In this document: positions 60,821-64,000 of the stretch, in pieces | Layout of the letters: each line of letters begins with the position of its first letter | Position numbering within the stretch: the stretch's first letter is position 1 | Source of the DNA: Syntrophus sp964555065 | GTDB taxonomy: Bacteria > Desulfobacterota > Syntrophia > Syntrophales > Syntrophaceae | Assembly (NCBI GenBank): GCA_964555065.1 | Contig: CAZKRB010000003.1 | Coordinates: 1-64,000, forward strand | Reading direction: 5' to 3' | DNA length: 64,000 nucleotides | Program-made: the position numbers and the translations under genes | Notes under the pieces: model-generated | Told to the model about the DNA's origin: nothing | Seen by the model: only the letters and a program-made list of their open reading frames with translations | The model's database searches: none

Positions 60821-62764
60821 TCATTTCCCCCTTGCCGCCGACCGGGCCGCAATGAGCTCCTCCACCACGGCGGGTTCCGCCAGGGTGCTCGTATCGCCCA
60901 GTTCGTCGAAGGAATCGGCGGCGATTTTGCGGAGAATCCGGCGCATGATCTTGCCCGAGCGGGTCTTGGGGAGGCCGGGCGCCCACTGGATGAAGTCCGG
61001 AACGGCAATGGCCCCGATCTCCTTCCGGACCCAGGCCGATAGCTCCCGCCGCAGGGCCTCCGACGGGGGGCGATCCGCTTTCAGGGTCACATAGGCATAG
61101 ATGCCCTGGCCCTTGATTTCGTGGGGATAGCCGACGACGGCCGCCTCCGCCACGGCGGGGTGGGCAACCAGGGCGCTTTCGACCTCGGCGGTCCCCAGGC
61201 GGTGCCCTGAGACGTTGATGACATCGTCGACCCGGCCCGTGATCCAGTAGTCTCCGTCTTCGTCCCGCCGCGCCCCGTCGCCGGTGAAGTAGACCCCTTC
61301 ATACAGGGAAAAATAGGTGTCGAGAAACCGCTGGTGGTCGCCGTAGATCGTCCGCAGCATCCCCGGCCAGGGTTCGGAAATCACCAGGTTGCCGCTCCCC
61401 GCCCCCTCCAGGAAGCGGCCCTCGGCGTCCACGATGGCGGGTTTGATGCCGAAGTAAGGTCGGGAGGCGGAGCCCGGCTTGAGGCCCATGGCGCCAGGCA
61501 GAGGGGTGATCAGGATCCCCCCCGTTTCCGTCTGCCACCAGGTGTCGACAATGGGGCAGCGCCCTTCGCCGACGACGCTGTAGAACCAGAGCCAGGCCTC
61601 GGGATTGATGGGCTCCCCGACCGTGCCCAGCAGGCGCAGGCTTCGCCGGGAGGTCTTTCGGACCGGCTCGTCGCCCTGGCGCATCAGGGCGCGGATGGCA
61701 GTGGGGGCGGTATAGAGAATGGTGACCCCGTGTTTGTCCACCACGTTCCAGAAGCGGGACCAGTCGGGATAATGGGGCACGCCCTCGAACATGACCGTGG
61801 TGGCCCCGTTGGCCAGCGGGCCGTAGACGACGTAGCTGTGCCCCGTCACCCAGCCGATATCCGCCGTGCTCCAGTAGATGTCGCCGTCGTGATAATCGAA
61901 GATGTGCTCATGGCTCATCGCCGTGAACAGGAGATAGCCCCCGGTGGTATGGAGCACACCCTTGGGTTTGCCCGTGGAGCCCGAGGTATAGAGGATGAAG
62001 AGCGGGTCCTCGGCATCCATCTCTTCCGGTGGGCAGTCCGGCGAGGCCTCCGCCATGAGGGCGCCCCAGTCGAGGTCGCGTCCGGCGCTCCAGGGAACCT
62101 CCGCACCCGTGCGCCTCACCACGATGACCTTTTCGACTCCGGCGCACTGCGCCACGGCTTCGTCGGCATTCTTTTTCAGAGGGATCGGCTTGCCTCCCCG
62201 CAGCCCTTCATCGGCGGTGATCAGCACCCGCCCCTGGCAGTCCCGGATGCGCTCCCGCAGGGAGTCGGGGGAGAAGCCGGCGAAAACGATGGAGTGGACC
62301 ACCCCGATCCGGGTGCAGGCCAGCATGGCCACCGCCAGCTCGGGAATCATGGGCAGGTAGATGGTGACGCGATCGCCGCGCCGGAGTCCCAGGGACTTCA
62401 GGACATTGGCGAACCGGCTCACCTCTTCGTGCAACTGGCCATAAGTGAGAACGCGGCTTTCCGCCGGGTCATCCCCCTCCCAGAGGATGGCAATTTGATC
62501 TCCCCGTCCAGTCAGATGGCGGTCCAGACAGTTGTAGCTGACGTTCAGTTTGCCGCCGCAGAACCAGGAGACACGGACGTCGCCGGAGAAGGAACCCTCC
62601 CTCACCTTCGTCCAGGGCTGAAACCACACCAGGCGTTTGGCCTGCTCGCCCCAGAAACCTTCGGGATCGGCAATCGACTGCTCATACATCTTCCGGTAGG
62701 TATCGTTGTTGATCCAGGCCGATTTCGCCCAGAGCTCCGGAACGGGAAACAGCATCTCCGACAT
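60821..62764 (-). CDS. acsA: Acetyl-CoA synthetase, AMP-forming
   Basis: A 647-residue enzyme of full length. Its ACS_N domain opens the protein (MYEQSIADPEGFWGEQAKRL). YTSGSTGKPKGVLHTTGGYL is the P-loop near 258-277, WWQTETGGILITPLP defines the acetyl pocket (tryptophan present), YFTGDGARRDEDGDYW and GLPKTRSGKIMRRILRK with the catalytic lysine near 613 follow. It makes acetyl-CoA from acetate with ATP. In Syntrophus-type organisms the reaction has been proposed to run backward to form ATP from acetyl-CoA, AMP and PPi. The ATG follows GGAGGAG. Confidence 0.95.
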   Translation of the reverse strand: MSEMLFPVPELWAKSAWINNDTYRKMYEQSIADPEGFWGEQAKRLVWFQPWTKVREGSFSGDVRVSWFCGGKLNVSYNCLDRHLTGRGDQIAILWEGDDPAESRVLTYGQLHEEVSRFANVLKSLGLRRGDRVTIYLPMIPELAVAMLACTRIGVVHSIVFAGFSPDSLRERIRDCQGRVLITADEGLRGGKPIPLKKNADEAVAQCAGVEKVIVVRRTGAEVPWSAGRDLDWGALMAEASPDCPPEEMDAEDPLFILYTSGSTGKPKGVLHTTGGYLLFTAMSHEHIFDYHDGDIYWSTADIGWVTGHSYVVYGPLANGATTVMFEGVPHYPDWSRFWNVVDKHGVTILYTAPTAIRALMRQGDEPVRKTSRRSLRLLGTVGEPINPEAWLWFYSVVGEGRCPIVDTWWQTETGGILITPLPGAMGLKPGSASRPYFGIKPAIVDAEGRFLEGAGSGNLVISEPWPGMLRTIYGDHQRFLDTYFSLYEGVYFTGDGARRDEDGDYWITGRVDDVINVSGHRLGTAEVESALVAHPAVAEAAVVGYPHEIKGQGIYAYVTLKADRPPSEALRRELSAWVRKEIGAIAVPDFIQWAPGLPKTRSGKIMRRILRKIAADSFDELGDTSTLAEPAVVEELIAARSAARGK

Positions 62765-62837
62765 GATCTCCTCCTTGAATCAGGGGGGGGACAGAGGATC
62801 TTTTTTTCCGGGAAGAATCCCGAAGACCTCTCCGGGC

Positions 62838-63455
62838 TCACCGTACCCGGAAGGAAGCGCCGATTCCGGCTGCGATTCGCTCACAGGCCGGAATGTCGAT
62901 CTCCGTCTTCCCGACCACGGTCATGCGGGTGCGGATGCCCGCCTGGATGGACTTTTCCGCAAATTCGAGCATCGCCCGGTATGAACCTTTCAGGGCAGGG
63001 CGGCACAGGCGGTTGTACCGCTCCTCCGATTCGGCATTGAGGCTCACCGATACGGCTGCGAGACCGGCGGCCTTCAGTTCCGCCACCACATCGCGGTCGG
63101 GGTGCAGCAGCGCGGCGTGGCCGTTCGTATCGAGCCGGACCGTAATTCCTATCCGGTGCAGCCATTCCGTGATGTGGAGCACCACGTCCAGCCGACAGGT
63201 GGGCTCACCGAATCCGGTAAAAACGATCTCCTCGTACCGGGTAAGGTCGAGCTTCTCCAGATCCCGCAGGATCTCTTCTTCCGAGGGATCCCGGGAGAGG
63301 CGGAGGCGGTAGCCGTAAACCCCGTCGGCAAAGTTCCGGATGCAGAAGAGGCAGTCGGCGCTGCACCGGTTGGTGATGTTGAGGTAGAGGTTGCCGAATT
63401 CCTCATAGCAGATCGTCTCCCCGGGGAGGGGAAGGCTGCCCTCGTTGTCGGTCAT
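62838..63455 (-). CDS. Radical SAM protein, TatD-associated family
   Basis: A 205-residue compact radical SAM enzyme. The cluster motif CSADCLFC (C31, C35, C38) follows LYLNITNR, and the SAM-binding block is IVFTGFGEPTCRLDVVLHI. It matches the short radical SAM proteins found next to TatD-type nucleases. Function unknown; candidates are RNA or peptide modification. ATG 63455 is backed by CAGGAG. It lies 73 bases downstream-facing of acsA's start on the same strand, so they may be transcribed together. Confidence 0.82.
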   Translation of the reverse strand: MTDNEGSLPLPGETICYEEFGNLYLNITNRCSADCLFCIRNFADGVYGYRLRLSRDPSEEEILRDLEKLDLTRYEEIVFTGFGEPTCRLDVVLHITEWLHRIGITVRLDTNGHAALLHPDRDVVAELKAAGLAAVSVSLNAESEERYNRLCRPALKGSYRAMLEFAEKSIQAGIRTRMTVVGKTEIDIPACERIAAGIGASFRVR

Positions 63456-63745
63456 GGATGTTCTCCTGGCTCCGATTCCCGGTCCCGGCACTCCTTTTGC
63501 CGGCAACCCTGTGTGTCCTCTGAGGTCGAAAAGACGTTCGCCTGCGTGGACCCTGCGTCTCCCCTTTCGAGTTTTCCTCCCTCCGGCACTGGAAGAAAGA
63601 GACCGCTCTTCTTCGAGCGCCAGGCGGTGCGCCGGTTCAGAAGGATCAAGGGGGAAGGCACGGCACGCCGATCACGTTCGCCACCCTTCGCCTTCTTCCG
63701 GCCGTGATGCAGGCGGGGGGATACAATCGGCAGGAGGAAATTTGA

Positions 63746-63777
63746 GTGCCGGCGGCGTCCTGGATCACCGCCGGCAC
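63746..63777 (-). terminator. Hairpin between radical SAM gene and the edge gene
   Basis: GTGCCGGCGG (63746-63755) pairs exactly with CCGCCGGCAC (63768-63777). The minus strand then has only TCAAATTT, so it is a weak terminator for the gene that ends at 63913. The rest of 63456-63912 shows no supported gene. Confidence 0.4.
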
Positions 63778-63912
63778 CAGATAGGAAGGAGTCCAATTCC
63801 TGATTCCACGCACCTTGAGTCGGCAATCTCATCAGCCTCGCGACGCACCCCGAGGCATTCCCTGGCCCCTCGGCCTTGCCGCCCTGAGTGCGTCTTTCAT
63901 CGGGAGTGCAAG

Positions 63913-64000
63913 CTACAGGGCGAGAACATCCTGCTTGAACTTATCAAACCCGATCTCCTCGATCAGCTCACCCAGGCGCTTCTTCTTGCCCTGGTCTTTA
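63913..64000 (-). CDS. C-terminal end of an unidentified gene (cut by window edge)
   Basis: The last 28 codons read GKKKRLGELIEEIGFDKFKQ, then DVLAL and a stop. The RLGELIEEIGF pattern is reminiscent of the C-terminus of sulfite/nitrite-reductase-type iron-sulfur proteins, but so short a piece cannot settle the identity. Same strand as the radical SAM gene and upstream of it. Confidence 0.45.
   Translation of the reverse strand, partial: KDQGKKKRLGELIEEIGFDKFKQDVLAL

Noticed and set aside
61334..63040. A 568-codon open frame on the plus strand
   Set aside because: It is antisense to acetyl-CoA synthetase, with shadow-type composition.
63452..63832. 126-codon minus-strand frame beside the radical SAM gene
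   Set aside because: Arginine- and glycine-rich with no recognisable motif, and it overlaps the terminator-like hairpin at 63746.
1..64000. tRNA, rRNA and CRISPR arrays
   Set aside because: No TPsiC-type consensus in a foldable context, no rRNA-like stretch and no regularly spaced short repeats were found; the 89-nt repeats are kilobases apart.

Overview
The window looks like a chromosomal segment of a syntrophic anaerobe of the Desulfobacterota, most likely Syntrophales (Syntrophus-like). The evidence is a benzoate-CoA-ligase-type enzyme beside acyl-CoA dehydrogenase, enoyl-CoA hydratase and thiolase genes, an ADP-forming and an AMP-forming acetyl-CoA synthetase, a sigma-54 enhancer-binding regulator with several -24/-12 promoters, and oxygen-defence genes typical of anaerobes. 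The species call is inference. No phage, CRISPR array, rRNA or tRNA was found.

Region 1 (1-15 kb) is acyl-CoA and aromatic-acid metabolism, mostly on the minus strand: thiolase (partial), enoyl-CoA hydratase, ADP-forming acyl-CoA synthetase, flavodoxin-like oxidoreductase, sigma-54 regulator, acyl-CoA dehydrogenase, M24 peptidase, acetate-type transporter and two acyl-CoA ligases. Sigma-54-type promoters precede the hydratase, the dehydrogenase and one ligase, which suggests a shared regulon. Region 2 (15-23 kb) is mixed: rubrerythrin with a Fur/PerR regulator, a duplicated-domain protein of unknown function, a periplasmic beta-carbonic anhydrase, a CNNM/CorC protein, and gene remnants (PII, type III restriction enzyme, a ribonucleotide reductase N-terminus, a group II intron 5' end).

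Region 3 (23.4-42.3 kb) is the most notable part: a 19 kb locus that I read as a bacterial sphingolipid (ceramide) synthesis, head-group and export system. It begins with acyl-AMP ligase, ceramide-reductase-like SDR, acyl carrier protein and serine palmitoyltransferase. It continues with an ABC exporter, a CDP-glycerol-transferase-like protein, a nucleotidyltransferase and an LptF/LptG pair. A second, promoter-led operon encodes a CDP-alcohol phosphatidyltransferase, a lipid kinase and a Tam41-like cytidylyltransferase. A convergent operon encodes a glycosyltransferase, a GNAT-like putative ceramide synthase and a MobA-like nucleotidyltransferase. Together these could make ceramide, phosphorylate it, activate it as a CDP-lipid, add a head group and move it to the outer membrane.

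Region 4 (42.8-64 kb) is housekeeping and accessory: lipoprotein, carbamate kinase with a cyclic-2,3-diphosphoglycerate-synthetase-like GTPase, RCK potassium channel, two TPM-domain proteins, TatA with a TVP38 protein, aquaporin Z, FmdE-like protein, HU, thiol peroxidase, a MOT1-type molybdate transporter facing two MoeA-type genes, acetyl-CoA synthetase and a radical SAM protein. An 89-nt repeat family (three copies) and a sigma-54 promoter/terminator pair that could define a small RNA also lie here.
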